A stretch of DNA of 64,000 nt, from the NCBI RefSeq assembly GCF_023540835.1, contig NZ_JALKCU010000001.1, positions 806,001-870,000 on the forward strand, read 5' to 3'. Each line of letters starts with the position of its first letter. Positions within the stretch are counted from its first letter, which is position 1. Below the pieces are notes generated by a model. That model was not told where the DNA came from. It ran no database searches and saw only the letters and a program-made list of their open reading frames with translations. Below, one piece after another: positions 1 to 7,975 of this stretch. Source of the DNA: Marivivens geojensis (GTDB taxonomy: Bacteria > Pseudomonadota > Alphaproteobacteria > Rhodobacterales > Rhodobacteraceae). A program made the translations under genes and the position numbers.

Positions 1-584
1 TCTCGCTCCACATCGCGGGTCGGGTAGGGCACGTCGATCTGCAACAGAAAACGGTCGAGCTGCGCTTCGGGGAGGGGGTATGTCCCCTCTTGTTCCAACG
101 GGTTTTGGGTCGCCAGAACGTGGAACGGTTTACCCAAGGGGCGATGCTGTCCCGCGATCGTCACTTCGCGTTCTTGCATCGCTTGCAATAGCGCGGATTG
201 GGTGCGCGGCGAGGCACGGTTGATCTCGTCCGCCATAAGAAGCTGGCAGAATACGGGGCCTTCAACAAAGCGAAATGCCCGTGTGCCATCCGCCGCCGTT
301 TCCAGAACTTCGGAGCCGAGGATATCCGCTGGCATCAGGTCAGGCGTGAACTGCACGCGGTTCGCATCCAGCCCCATTACAGTGCCGAGCGTGTTGACCA
401 AACGCGTTTTGCCGAGCCCAGGAAGGCCGACCAACAACGCGTGTCCGCCAGAGACAAGCGCCGCCAAGGTTAGGTCAACGACCCGCTTTTGTCCGATGAA
501 TTGTTTGGCGATACTATCCCGCGCCAGAACGAGCTTTTCGCCCAATGCTTCGATTTCGACGACAAGATCGGCGGGTGCTGCCAT
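1..584 (-). CDS. MoxR-family AAA+ ATPase (3' end beyond window)
   Basis: The N-terminal 194 residues of a MoxR-type AAA+ ATPase are visible; the C-terminus lies past the left edge. Walker A GLPGLGKT sits at residues 53-60, the Walker B region LLMADEINRA at about 115-124, and the sensor-1 segment LATQNP followed by PLPEAQLDRF near 157-179. These are typical MoxR features. Family members act as chaperone-like ATPases that usually work with a von Willebrand A-domain partner, often next to a DUF58 gene. Any such partner would lie outside the window. The start ATG at 584 is the first in frame before the conserved N-terminus. It is divergent from the DUF1285 gene, with a 69 bp gap. The family call is firm; the substrate is unknown. 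Confidence 0.93.
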   Translation of the reverse strand, partial: MAAPADLVVEIEALGEKLVLARDSIAKQFIGQKRVVDLTLAALVSGGHALLVGLPGLGKTRLVNTLGTVMGLDANRVQFTPDLMPADILGSEVLETAADGTRAFRFVEGPVFCQLLMADEINRASPRTQSALLQAMQEREVTIAGQHRPLGKPFHVLATQNPLEQEGTYPLPEAQLDRFLLQIDVPYPTRDVER

Positions 585-653
585 GACAATGCTCCTCGGT
601 CACACTATGTTCCTAAAGAACCAGATATCACCCCTGATCCCAATGGGAAAAAC

Positions 654-1217
654 ATGACTACACAAAAGAATGTTACCCCGTCGGCGGAAAGTCTCGCTTC
701 TGCTGCGAAAGCTGCCTCAAAAAAGGGCCCGCCGCCTGTCGAAAAATGGAACCCGCCGTTTTGCGGGGATATCGATATGCGGATCGCCCGTGACGGGACA
801 TGGTTTTATTTGGGCACGCCGATTGGCCGTAAACCGCTGGTCAAATTGTTCTCGTCTATCATTCGCAAGGATGGCGACGATTATTTCCTCGTCACGCCCG
901 TCGAAAAGGTCGGGATCATTGTCGACGACGCGCCATTCGTGGCGATTGATTTTGAGGTGACAGAGGACGGGCTAGAATTCGTGACCAATGTCGATGATGT
1001 TGTGACCGCAGGCCCTGACCATCCGATCCGTGTCGAACGCGACCCTGAAACGGGCGAGCCGTCCCCCTACGTACTGATCCGCCGTAACCTCTGGGCGCTG
1101 ATCGACCGCAAGTCTTTCTACCGCCTCGTTGATCTGGGTGAGATTGAGGGCGAAATGTTTGGCGTTCGGTCGATGGATACATTTTTTGGAATCATCCCCG
1201 CAGCCGAGCTGGACTAG
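654..1217 (+). CDS. DUF1285 family protein
   Basis: A 187-residue soluble protein that I recognise as DUF1285, a family common in alphaproteobacteria with no assigned function. After an Ala/Lys-rich leader of about 35 residues come the family hallmarks: WNPPFCGDIDMRI, GTWFYLGTPIGRKPLVKLF and VTPVEKVGI, with a C-terminal YVLIRRNLWALI segment. There is no signal peptide or membrane segment. An upstream in-frame start at 489 would overlap the divergent MoxR gene, and its extra residues look non-coding, so ATG 654 is preferred. It is transcribed divergently from MoxR and is followed by purU after 178 bp, so it is probably monocistronic. Confidence 0.85.
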   Translation: MTTQKNVTPSAESLASAAKAASKKGPPPVEKWNPPFCGDIDMRIARDGTWFYLGTPIGRKPLVKLFSSIIRKDGDDYFLVTPVEKVGIIVDDAPFVAIDFEVTEDGLEFVTNVDDVVTAGPDHPIRVERDPETGEPSPYVLIRRNLWALIDRKSFYRLVDLGEIEGEMFGVRSMDTFFGIIPAAELD

Positions 1218-1270
1218 TCTAGGTCGCAGTTCAGGGAACGAATGTCGCTTATGATAAACAGCGGTGAACG

Positions 1271-1333
1271 TCAGGAAATTTCTGACCGTTAGCGGTGTCG
1301 TAAATGACGTTTCAGTCTGGAAAATGACGTTTC
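1271..1333. promoter_or_regulatory. Repeats upstream of purU
   Basis: Two copies of the 12-mer AAATGACGTTTC lie at 1302-1313 and 1322-1333, exactly 20 bp (about two helical turns) apart. An imperfect palindrome, TCAGGAAATTTCTGA (1271-1285), lies just upstream. The same-face tandem spacing suggests a regulator binding site in the purU promoter. The binding protein is unknown. Confidence 0.35.
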
Positions 1334-1395
1334 GCGCACCTTTCCACAGTGCATTTGGCGTGTATGACCGCATTAAATCCAACGCGGAGTCCTCC

Positions 1396-2280
1396 ATGTC
1401 CAAATACGCCCTCACAGTGACCTGCCAATCCACCCGTGGGATTGTTGCTGCAGTCGCAAATTACATGGCCGATACTGGCTGTAACATCACTGACGCATCG
1501 CAGTTCGACGACGCTGGCACGGGTCAGTTCTTCATGCGCGTCAGCTTTACCTCGGAAAAGGGCATGTCGCTTGCCGATCTGAACGCTGGCATGGCTGCGA
1601 CGGCTGAAAAGTTCGGCATGGACTACGCGTTCCACGATGAGTCCGTCAAAATGAAAGTCGTGATCATGGTGTCCCGTTTCGGTCACTGCTTGAACGACCT
1701 GCTTTACCGCTGGAAAATCGGCGCGCTGCCGATCGATATCGTTGCGGTGATTTCGAACCACATGGATTACCAGAAGGTCGTTGTGAACCACGACCTGCCG
1801 TTCCACTGCATCAAAGTGACCAAAGAGAACAAACCGCAGGCAGAAGCCGCGATCATGCAGGTTGTCGAAGACACCGAAGCCGAACTGATCGTTCTGGCTC
1901 GCTACATGCAGGTCCTTTCGGATGATCTCTGCACAAAGATGTCTGGCAAGATCATCAACATTCACCACTCGTTCCTGCCGTCCTTCAAAGGCGCGAACCC
2001 TTACAAACAAGCCTACGAGCGCGGCGTTAAGCTGATCGGTGCAACGGCGCACTACGTGACCGCTGACCTCGACGAAGGTCCGATCATCGAACAGGACATC
2101 GTTCGTATCACTCACGCTCAGTCGGCCTCTGACTATGTATCGCTTGGCCGCGACGTAGAGAGCCAGTGCCTGTCCCGCGCCATCCACGCGCACGTTCAGC
2201 ACCGCGTTTTCCTCAACGGCAATAAGACCGTCGTATTCCCCGCCTCCCCGGGTGCATACGTTTCGGAGCGTATGGGCTAA
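1396..2280 (+). CDS. purU: Formyltetrahydrofolate deformylase
   Basis: PurU hydrolyses 10-formyl-tetrahydrofolate to formate and tetrahydrofolate, balancing one-carbon units and supplying formate. The 294-residue protein has an N-terminal ACT domain (about residues 3-80), then a formyl-transferase fold. The latter carries the HHSFLPSFKGANPY block and the DLDEGPIIEQD block, which hold the active-site His and Asp of this family. The length matches the family (about 280-295). A longer in-frame reading from 1264 only adds residues that look non-coding. ATG 1396 begins the standard ACT start (MSKYALTVTCQ). It is a single gene followed by a strong terminator, and the promoter region holds tandem repeats at 1302-1333. 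Confidence 0.96.
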   Translation: MSKYALTVTCQSTRGIVAAVANYMADTGCNITDASQFDDAGTGQFFMRVSFTSEKGMSLADLNAGMAATAEKFGMDYAFHDESVKMKVVIMVSRFGHCLNDLLYRWKIGALPIDIVAVISNHMDYQKVVVNHDLPFHCIKVTKENKPQAEAAIMQVVEDTEAELIVLARYMQVLSDDLCTKMSGKIINIHHSFLPSFKGANPYKQAYERGVKLIGATAHYVTADLDEGPIIEQDIVRITHAQSASDYVSLGRDVESQCLSRAIHAHVQHRVFLNGNKTVVFPASPGAYVSERMG

Positions 2281-2307
2281 TCTCCCACTTCCATATTCTC
2301 CCTCGGT

Positions 2308-2338
2308 GGGCGGCCTTCGGGTCGCCCTTTTCTTTTTC
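2308..2338 (+). terminator. Rho-independent terminator of purU
   Basis: An 8 bp GC-rich stem (GGGCGGCC / GGTCGCCC, one G-U pair) closed by a TTCG tetraloop is followed by a T-rich tract to 2338. Confidence 0.9.
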
Positions 2339-2358
2339 TGCTTAGGCGTGCAAAGATG

Positions 2359-2394
2359 CTGACAGTACGCTGTCAGTAGGGGTGTGTCATGACA
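2359..2394. promoter_or_regulatory. Palindromic operators before the VOC-WYL operon
   Basis: There are two inverted repeats with the same TGTCA/TGACA half-site: CTGACAG-TACG-CTGTCAG (2359-2376, perfect 7 bp arms) and TGTCATGACA (2385-2394). They lie 30-65 bp ahead of the VOC gene start, where an operator would be expected. The WYL regulator encoded two genes down is the obvious candidate ligand, which is inference. Confidence 0.5.
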
Positions 2395-2423
2395 GGGCAT
2401 CACAAATCCAAAGGAGATTGGAA

Positions 2424-2783
2424 ATGACTGCCCAACCTGTTGTTATCTGGACTGAAACCCCCGTGCGTGATCTGGACGCCGCTGCCGCATATTACGCGGC
2501 CATCCTGAAAATTGATGTCACCTTCCGCGAAGAAGGCGGTCGTCGTGTCGCCGCTGTCGCAACCGAAGGCAGCGTTGGAACTGACCTCTTTGTCGATCCC
2601 GCTGCGGGCCAAGGCGTCAGCGTTTTGCACATGACCGTGACCGACGGTTTGGAAAACGCTCTCGCTCGGGTGCCTGCGAATGGTGGCGCGGTCGATAGCC
2701 CGATCATCGACATCCCACAGGGCCGTTTCGCCTATACCCGCGATCCCGATGGCAACCGCATCGGCCTGTTCGAGGCCGCCTGA
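2424..2783 (+). CDS. VOC-superfamily (glyoxalase/bleomycin-resistance-like) protein
   Basis: A 119-residue protein of the vicinal oxygen chelate fold. It shows the paired beta-alpha-beta pattern: TPVRDLDAAAAYYAAIL near the N-terminus, and VDSPIIDIPQGRFAYTRDPDGNRIGLFE at the C-terminus, split here only for description. The C-terminal Glu of IGLFE is a typical metal ligand position. The substrate cannot be told from sequence; relatives include glyoxalases, dioxygenases and antibiotic-binding proteins. ATG 2424 has an AAGGAG ribosome site at 2411. The stop shares one base with the start of the WYL regulator, so the two are translationally coupled. Confidence 0.88.
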   Translation: MTAQPVVIWTETPVRDLDAAAAYYAAILKIDVTFREEGGRRVAAVATEGSVGTDLFVDPAAGQGVSVLHMTVTDGLENALARVPANGGAVDSPIIDIPQGRFAYTRDPDGNRIGLFEAA

Positions 2784-3493
2784 TGCGCCGCGCTGACCGT
2801 CTTTTTCAGATCGTTCAACTGCTGCGCGGCGGGCGTTTGGTGACGGCAGCGCAACTCGCTGAAAAACTAGAGGTCACGCCGCGGACGATTTACCGCGACG
2901 TGGCCGACCTTATGTCGACAGGCGTTCCCATCGAAGGCGAAGCAGGTGTCGGTTATATCATGCGGGATGGTTATGACTTGCCACCCCTGATGTTCACCGA
3001 GGCCGAGATCGTGGCTTTGGTCGCGGGCGCACGGATGATGCAAGTCTGGGGTGGCGCTTCGATGGCCGAAGGCGCCACCGAAGCGATCGTCAAAATCGAA
3101 GCCGTGTTGCCCCAGCGATTGCGACAGAGGGTCAACGCGGTCGGTGTTAATGCTCAAGAGATGAATGATCTGACCCCTGACGTGCGCAGGTTGATCGATC
3201 AGATCGAACAGGCTTCATATCAAAAACGCCGTCTGACAATGACATATCGCGATGAAAACCACGTGGCGACGACCCGTACCGTTCGGCCCTTGGGGCTGTG
3301 GTATTGGGGGAAGGTCTGGACGATGGTCTGTTGGTGCGAACTGCGTGCGGGCTTTCGGATGTTTCGCATCGATCGCATTACAAAGATATCCGAGGGTGAA
3401 CCGTTCAAGGATGAAGCCGGAAAAACCCTGCGCGATTTTTACGCATCCCATGATCGCAGACCACTCATGGTCACTCGGCCGCAAAACACCTAA
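2783..3493 (+). CDS. WYL-domain transcriptional regulator (YafY/DeoR-like)
   Basis: A 236-residue regulator. The N-terminal helix-turn-helix (about residues 5-60) reads MRRADRLFQIVQLL, then the recognition helix VTPRTIYRDVADL. The C-terminal WYL domain follows (about 140-215), with the TVRPLGLWYWGKVW and FRMFRIDRI strands. WYL domains sense small ligands, and in some phage-defence and stress systems nucleic acids. The start overlaps the VOC stop (TGATG), and a SAM methyltransferase gene follows 30 bp later, so a three-gene operon is likely. I infer that it regulates its own operon through the palindromes at 2359-2394. Confidence 0.9.
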   Translation: MRRADRLFQIVQLLRGGRLVTAAQLAEKLEVTPRTIYRDVADLMSTGVPIEGEAGVGYIMRDGYDLPPLMFTEAEIVALVAGARMMQVWGGASMAEGATEAIVKIEAVLPQRLRQRVNAVGVNAQEMNDLTPDVRRLIDQIEQASYQKRRLTMTYRDENHVATTRTVRPLGLWYWGKVWTMVCWCELRAGFRMFRIDRITKISEGEPFKDEAGKTLRDFYASHDRRPLMVTRPQNT

Positions 3494-3523
3494 ATGGGTT
3501 GTGAACCACGAGAGGAGATACCT

Positions 3524-4138
3524 ATGGCCCTTCCGACACTCGATTGGGAAGCTCGCTTTGCCAATGCTGACGGTTACCTATTCGGCGAAGAGCCAAGCTA
3601 TTTCCTCCGTGATGTGACACGTCTTTTGCCGACTAAGGGAACAGCCTTGGCTGTGGCGGATGGCGAGGGCCGGAACGGTGTTTGGCTTGCCCGTCATGGG
3701 CTCGATGTAACATCGGTCGATGTCTCGCCCACTGCACAGTCACGGGCCCAAGCGTTGGCTGATAAGCACGATGTGTCGATAACACTGACCCTCGGGGATG
3801 CCCATGATTGGGACTATCCCGAAGCCACCTTTGACGTTGTTGTGGAAGTCTTTACGCAATTTAGCAAACCGGATGAACGCGATCGCAAATGGGCGGGGAT
3901 GCGCAGGGCGCTGAAATCAGGTGGCTATCTGGTGATTGTCGGCTATCGCCCCGAACAATTGGCGTTTAATACTGGTGGGCCCCGCGATGTGGCGCACCTC
4001 TATTCCGAAGCCCTCTTGCGTGAGGCCTTTGCCGACTACACACTCTTGCGTCTGTCGATTGACGAGCTTCAGCTTCAAGAGGGTCGCGGACACGATGGCA
4101 TGTCCGCAACCATTGGCGCGGTCTGGCGGAAACCTTAA
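3524..4138 (+). CDS. Class I SAM-dependent methyltransferase (TehB-like)
   Basis: A 204-residue methyltransferase. The SAM-binding motif I is LAVADGEGRNGVWLA (about residues 38-52), the acidic loop DVTSVDVS is near 57-64, and motif GDAHDWDYPEATFDVVV is near 88-104. This resembles TehB/tellurite-resistance and thiopurine-type small methyltransferases, but the acceptor is unknown. ATG 3524 is favoured over the in-frame ATG at 3494 because a GAGGAGA ribosome site (3511-3517) precedes it and conserved sequence begins there. It is the last gene of the VOC-WYL operon, and its end overlaps the convergent oxidoreductase gene by 4 bases. Confidence 0.85.
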   Translation: MALPTLDWEARFANADGYLFGEEPSYFLRDVTRLLPTKGTALAVADGEGRNGVWLARHGLDVTSVDVSPTAQSRAQALADKHDVSITLTLGDAHDWDYPEATFDVVVEVFTQFSKPDERDRKWAGMRRALKSGGYLVIVGYRPEQLAFNTGGPRDVAHLYSEALLREAFADYTLLRLSIDELQLQEGRGHDGMSATIGAVWRKP

Positions 4139-5121
4139 CCGCCGACGTTTAGGACGATTTTTCCAATATGCGCGCTGCTCTCCATCAGGGCATGCGCCTC
4201 TGACGCAGCGTCTAGCGGAAATTCGCTGTGCATGACGGGGCGCACTTTGCCCGCGTCCAGCAACGGCCAGACCTTTGTGCGCAATTCATCCGCAATGCGG
4301 CCCTTCGCCAGATCGGATTGGGGGCGCAGGGTCGAGCCTGTGAACGTCAAACGGCGCATCATCAGTTGCGCCCAGTTCACTTCGACCTTGGAACCCTGAA
4401 GGAATGCGATCTGAACGAGCCGCCCATCATCGGCCAGCGATTTGATGTTTTTGTCGATATACGACCCGCCCACCATATCGAGGATCAGATTTGCGCCGCC
4501 AACCGCTTTCATCCCCGTGACGAAATCCTCGTCACGATAGTTGAAACACTTTTCCGCACCGAGGTCTTCGCAGGCCTCACATTTGTCAGCTGACCCAGCG
4601 GTCGCAAAGACCCGTGCGCCAAACGCTTTGGCGAGTTGGATGGCCGTTGTGCCGATGCCCGATGACCCTCCGTGTACGAGGAACCGCTCACCGCCCTGCA
4701 ATCCGCCGCGCATAAATACGTTGGACCAGACGGTGTAGAAGGTTTCGGGCAGGCAGGCAGCCTCTTTCAACGATAGTCCGTCAGGGACGGGCAGACAATG
4801 CGCGGCAGGTGTCGCGACATATTCGGCATAGCCCCCACCGGGGAGGAGTGCGCACACCTGATCACCGACTTTGACGCCTTCGGCCCCTTCGCCGACCGCC
4901 ACCACGGTGCCCGACGCCTCTAGACCAGGAAGGTCGCTCGCCGTTGGAGGAGGCGCATAGAGACCCGCACGCTGCAGGGCATCGGGACGGTTCACGCCCG
5001 CATAGGCCACTTTGATCACGACCTGCGCCGCTTCGGGCGTGGGGATCGGACGTGAACACAGTTGCAGAACTTCTGGTCCGCCGGCTTGGGTGATTTCAAC
5101 CGCGCGCATCATATCGGCCAT
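4135..5121 (-). CDS. NADPH:quinone oxidoreductase, zinc-free MDR family (PIG3-like)
   Basis: A 328-residue medium-chain reductase. The N-terminal GroES-like domain carries YAGVNRPDALQRAGLY and LPGLEASGTVVAVG. The Rossmann domain carries VHGGSSGIGTTAIQLAKAFGA (around residue 140), which binds NADPH. It lacks the Cys/His set of the catalytic zinc, as in quinone oxidoreductase/TP53I3-like enzymes that reduce quinones by one- or two-electron transfer. It lies 12 bp downstream of the COQ9-like gene, which suggests co-expression with ubiquinone metabolism. The real N-terminus may be either of two closely spaced Met codons (MADMMRAVEI). Confidence 0.9.
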   Translation of the reverse strand: MADMMRAVEITQAGGPEVLQLCSRPIPTPEAAQVVIKVAYAGVNRPDALQRAGLYAPPPTASDLPGLEASGTVVAVGEGAEGVKVGDQVCALLPGGGYAEYVATPAAHCLPVPDGLSLKEAACLPETFYTVWSNVFMRGGLQGGERFLVHGGSSGIGTTAIQLAKAFGARVFATAGSADKCEACEDLGAEKCFNYRDEDFVTGMKAVGGANLILDMVGGSYIDKNIKSLADDGRLVQIAFLQGSKVEVNWAQLMMRRLTFTGSTLRPQSDLAKGRIADELRTKVWPLLDAGKVRPVMHSEFPLDAASEAHALMESSAHIGKIVLNVGG

Positions 5122-5133
5122 TGGCCGTCCTCC

Positions 5134-5826
5134 TTAGTCGTTTAGGGTCCAGCGTCCCGGCAGGTCTTCTGCCGCGCCCCGTTTCGGGGCTTTGATACCA
5201 GATAGTAGTTTCTCCATTCCCGTAGCGAATTGCCCCAGAACGGGGGTCTTTTTCACGGTGGATTTGAATTTCTCGAACTGCATGACGTTGTCGATGCGGC
5301 GGTCGATGAAGGCAGCGGTCGCCTCGCCGCCGGTTTCGTCGCCGAGCCAATAGACCACGCAGGACGCATAGACGCCTGACAGGATCGTGCGTTTCGAATA
5401 CCAGTTGATGTCGTCCGAGGTGTCGCCCAGCGTTTCCCAGATCAGGTCTGCGGTTCCCCAAACCAAGTGTGTCCCAATCGGCGCGAGGTGAGGCATCGAA
5501 AACAGCGTCATGCCACGGCGCACCATATCGCGATCCACGACCTCGAGGCGGAACCGGATCGCGGCCGCCACACGTTCACTGTAGCGCATCGACGCCAGAT
5601 CTGCGGCTTGCATCTGTTCGACCATCGCCGCATCGCCCCGCTGGTGATAGGCCACGGCAAGGTCGGTCGCACCACGTGGGCACGCGGCGCGGGCGTCAGC
5701 TTCGCTCAGTCCAGAATCCGCGATAGCCATCTTAAAGGCGTCCTCGCTCCACCCGTCGAAAATGACATGGGGTTCGATAGCGTCCAGCAGGCGATTTTGC
5801 ATCGGTGATAGGGGGGTGATCGGCAT
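5134..5826 (-). CDS. coq9: COQ9 family protein (ubiquinone biosynthesis accessory)
   Basis: A 230-residue protein of the COQ9 family. In mitochondria COQ9 is a lipid-binding partner of the hydroxylase COQ7 in ubiquinone synthesis; the bacterial role is presumed similar. The N-terminal TetR-like helical region contains DGWSEDAFKMAIADSGLS and ARAACPRGATDLAVAYH. The membrane- and lipid-binding half contains TLFSMPHLAPIGTHLVWGTADLIWETLGDTSDDINWYSKRT, split here only for description. ATG 5826 has an AGAAGGAGA ribosome site; the longer in-frame start at 5886 lacks one. It is divergent from rpsU, an arrangement typical of Rhodobacterales, and is followed by the quinone oxidoreductase. Confidence 0.9.
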   Translation of the reverse strand: MPITPLSPMQNRLLDAIEPHVIFDGWSEDAFKMAIADSGLSEADARAACPRGATDLAVAYHQRGDAAMVEQMQAADLASMRYSERVAAAIRFRLEVVDRDMVRRGMTLFSMPHLAPIGTHLVWGTADLIWETLGDTSDDINWYSKRTILSGVYASCVVYWLGDETGGEATAAFIDRRIDNVMQFEKFKSTVKKTPVLGQFATGMEKLLSGIKAPKRGAAEDLPGRWTLND

Positions 5827-5932
5827 AGCGTTCTCCTTCTGGGGGCAGACTAGACAAAACATAGTGCCATTGCTATACGCGGCCATCCTGCAATCTTTTG
5901 CAAATCCAACTTAGAAAGGTGGTGAAAACCAC

Positions 5933-6139
5933 ATGCAGGTTAGTGTTCGCGATAATAACGTAGAACAGGCGCTCCGTGCGCTTAAGAAAAAACTGCAGCG
6001 TGAAGGCGTCTTCCGCGAAATGAAGCTCAAGCAACATTTCGAGAAGCCCTCCATCCAGAAGGCCCGTGAAAAGGCTGAGGCGATTCGTCGTCAGCGCAAG
6101 CTGGCTCGGAAAAAGCTGCAACGCGAGGGTATGCTCTAA
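5933..6139 (+). CDS. rpsU: 30S ribosomal protein S21
   Basis: A 68-residue S21 with the characteristic N-terminal [25 protein letters not shown] and a strongly basic helical tail ending [11 protein letters not shown] (quoted in parts). S21 sits on the small-subunit platform and promotes base-pairing with the mRNA ribosome-binding site. The length and the basic tail match alphaproteobacterial S21. It is monocistronic with an 11 bp stem terminator, and is divergent from coq9 across a 106 bp promoter region. Confidence 0.97.
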   Translation: MQVSVRDNNVEQALRALKKKLQREGVFREMKLKQHFEKPSIQKAREKAEAIRRQRKLARKKLQREGML

Positions 6140-6163
6140 GAGCAAACCAACGTGGCGAAATTG

Positions 6164-6198
6164 GCCCCCGTAGCTTTGGCTGCGGGGGCTTTTTCTTT
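6164..6198 (+). terminator. Terminator of rpsU
   Basis: A perfect 11 bp stem (GCCCCCGTAGC / GCTGCGGGGGC, one G-U pair) with a TTTG loop is followed by TTTTTCTTT. It reaches the 3' end of the convergent Lrp gene. Confidence 0.93.
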
Positions 6199-6670
6199 AG
6201 ACGGGCAGGGCAGTGGTTTGCCGCACCTGTTTCAGCGAAAATGACGATTGCAGCGTCTGCACCCCCGGTAGCCCCGCGAGGTGACGACGGTGAATGCGGG
6301 CAAAATCTTCGGCGTCCTCGGCCACGACTTTGAGTAGATAGTCCGCAGACCCCGCCATCAGGTGGCATTCCAACACGTCAGGGATCAGTGACACGGCCTT
6401 TTCAAAGCCGCTGAGGATTTCATCCGCCTGACCGCTGAGCGTGATCTCAACGAACACGGTGGTTTTGCGGTTGATTTTGCGTGGATCAACGAGGGCGACA
6501 TAGCCTTTGATGAACTTGTCCTTCTCGAGCCGTTGAACCCGTCGATGACAGGCTGAGGCTGACAAGTGGACCTTATCCGCCAGTTCCGCGTTCGAGATTC
6601 GCCCATCTTTTTGCAGAACCTCCAGAATCCGACGATCTATCGAATCCAATCCATCTTCGCGCGAACTCAT
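6197..6670 (-). CDS. Lrp/AsnC-family regulator, probable regulator of ald
   Basis: A 157-residue Lrp/AsnC protein. The N-terminal winged helix (about residues 8-55) is LDSIDRRILEVLQKDGRISNAELADKVHLS followed by ACHRRVQRLE (quoted in parts). The C-terminal RAM/effector domain has the MAGSADYLLKV strand, which lines the amino-acid pocket. It is divergent from ald with a 120 bp shared promoter. In other bacteria such a neighbour (AldR) activates or represses alanine dehydrogenase in response to alanine, and I infer the same here. A 14 bp perfect palindrome just upstream (6686-6699) is a candidate binding site. Confidence 0.92.
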   Translation of the reverse strand: MSSREDGLDSIDRRILEVLQKDGRISNAELADKVHLSASACHRRVQRLEKDKFIKGYVALVDPRKINRKTTVFVEITLSGQADEILSGFEKAVSLIPDVLECHLMAGSADYLLKVVAEDAEDFARIHRRHLAGLPGVQTLQSSFSLKQVRQTTALPV

Positions 6671-6685
6671 CCCAGTATTTCCATT

Positions 6686-6750
6686 ATTATTCGAATAATC
6701 TTCGAAAACTTATACCATCGGCACTTAAAATGTCCAAGTAATTGCGCAAT
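6686..6750. promoter_or_regulatory. Palindromes in the Lrp-ald intergenic region
   Basis: The perfect 14 bp palindrome ATTATTCGAATAAT (6686-6699) is AT-rich and flanked by TTCGAA repeats. A second perfect palindrome, ATTGCGCAAT, lies at 6741-6750, about 40 bp before ald. Lrp-type proteins bind AT-rich inverted repeats, so these are plausible operators for the divergent regulator. Confidence 0.45.
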
Positions 6751-6790
6751 GGGCGCGTCATCTTGATCACAACGAACAGGAGAGACCCCA

Positions 6791-7903
6791 ATGCACATCG
6801 GCTGCCCCAAAGAAATCAAACCCCAAGAATTCCGCGTAGGTCTGACACCTGCAGCTGCTCAAGAAGCAGTCGCAAACGGTCACACCGTCACCGTTGAAAC
6901 CGCTGCTGGTATGGGCGCTGGTTTCACCGACGAAGACTACATCGCGGCTGGCGCGAAAATCGCTGCGACCGCTGCCGAAGTTTTCGCTGCTGCGGACATG
7001 ATCGTAAAAGTAAAGGAGCCTCAGGCGGTTGAGCGTAAGATGCTCCGCGAAGGCCAGCTTCTGTTCACATATCTGCACCTCGCTCCCGATCCGGAGCAGA
7101 CCAAAGACCTTCTTGCGTCTGGCGCAACCTGCATTGCCTATGAAACCGTAACCGACGACCGTGGCGGACTTCCCCTGCTTGCCCCGATGTCTGAGGTTGC
7201 TGGCCGACTGGCGCCGCAAGTTGGTGCCTACACGCTGCAAAAAGCGAATGGCGGTCGTGGGGTGCTGTTGGGTGGCGTGCCAGGCGTTGCACCCGGTCGC
7301 GTGCTGGTTATCGGCGGCGGTGTCGTCGGTACCCACGCGGCGAAAATCGCTGCGGGCATGGGCGCTGATGTGACCGTTCTCGATCGGTCGCTGCCGCGCC
7401 TGCGTTACCTCGACGACGTATTCGGTGGCACTTTCAAGACTGCTTATGCCTCGGCTGCAAACACCATTGAACTGGCGCGTCAGGCTGACATGATCATCGG
7501 CGCAGTTCTGATCCCGGGTGCGGCTGCTCCGAAACTGATCTCCAAGGCGCAGCTCTCCGAGCTAAAGCCGGGTGCGGTTCTGGTTGACGTTGCAATCGAC
7601 CAAGGTGGCTGTTTTGAAACCTCCCGTGCAACCACCCACCAAGACCCGATCTACGAAGTTGACGGCATCATGCACTACTGCGTCGCCAACATGCCGGGTG
7701 CTGTGGCGCGCACATCGACCCTCGCGCTGGGCAACGCGACCCTGCCGTTCATGATCGCTCTGGCGAACAAAGGTTGGAAGAAAGCCTGCGCAGACGACAA
7801 GCACCTGCTGAACGGTCTGAACGTTCACGCTGGTCAGTTGACCTACGCTGCCGTGGGCGAGGCTCTGGGCCTGCCGACTGTCGACGCTGCTTCGTTGCTC
7901 TGA
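6791..7903 (+). CDS. ald: Alanine dehydrogenase
   Basis: A 370-residue enzyme catalysing L-alanine + NAD+ + H2O to pyruvate + NH4+ + NADH. Family marks: [20 protein letters not shown] at the N-terminus, the VKVKEPQ segment (active-site Lys), LFTYLHLA (His-containing loop), and the NAD fold [24 protein letters not shown] (from about residue 169, quoted in part). The C-terminal [16 protein letters not shown] block is diagnostic. Length matches the family (about 370). A strong ACAGGAGAG ribosome site lies at 6778. It is likely controlled by the divergent Lrp protein and ends at a bidirectional terminator shared with mscL. Confidence 0.97.
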   Translation: MHIGCPKEIKPQEFRVGLTPAAAQEAVANGHTVTVETAAGMGAGFTDEDYIAAGAKIAATAAEVFAAADMIVKVKEPQAVERKMLREGQLLFTYLHLAPDPEQTKDLLASGATCIAYETVTDDRGGLPLLAPMSEVAGRLAPQVGAYTLQKANGGRGVLLGGVPGVAPGRVLVIGGGVVGTHAAKIAAGMGADVTVLDRSLPRLRYLDDVFGGTFKTAYASAANTIELARQADMIIGAVLIPGAAAPKLISKAQLSELKPGAVLVDVAIDQGGCFETSRATTHQDPIYEVDGIMHYCVANMPGAVARTSTLALGNATLPFMIALANKGWKKACADDKHLLNGLNVHAGQLTYAAVGEALGLPTVDAASLL

Positions 7904-7927
7904 TTTCCTCCCCTGTAGGAGTAACGC

Positions 7928-7955
7928 AAAAGGCCCGCCGTTTGGCGGGCCTTTT
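7928..7955. terminator. Bidirectional terminator between ald and mscL
   Basis: A 12 bp perfect stem (AAAAGGCCCGCC / GGCGGGCCTTTT) with a GTTT loop has A/T tracts on both sides, so it can serve both convergent genes. Confidence 0.92.
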
Positions 7956-7975
7956 CATTTGTCATAGCGGACAGC

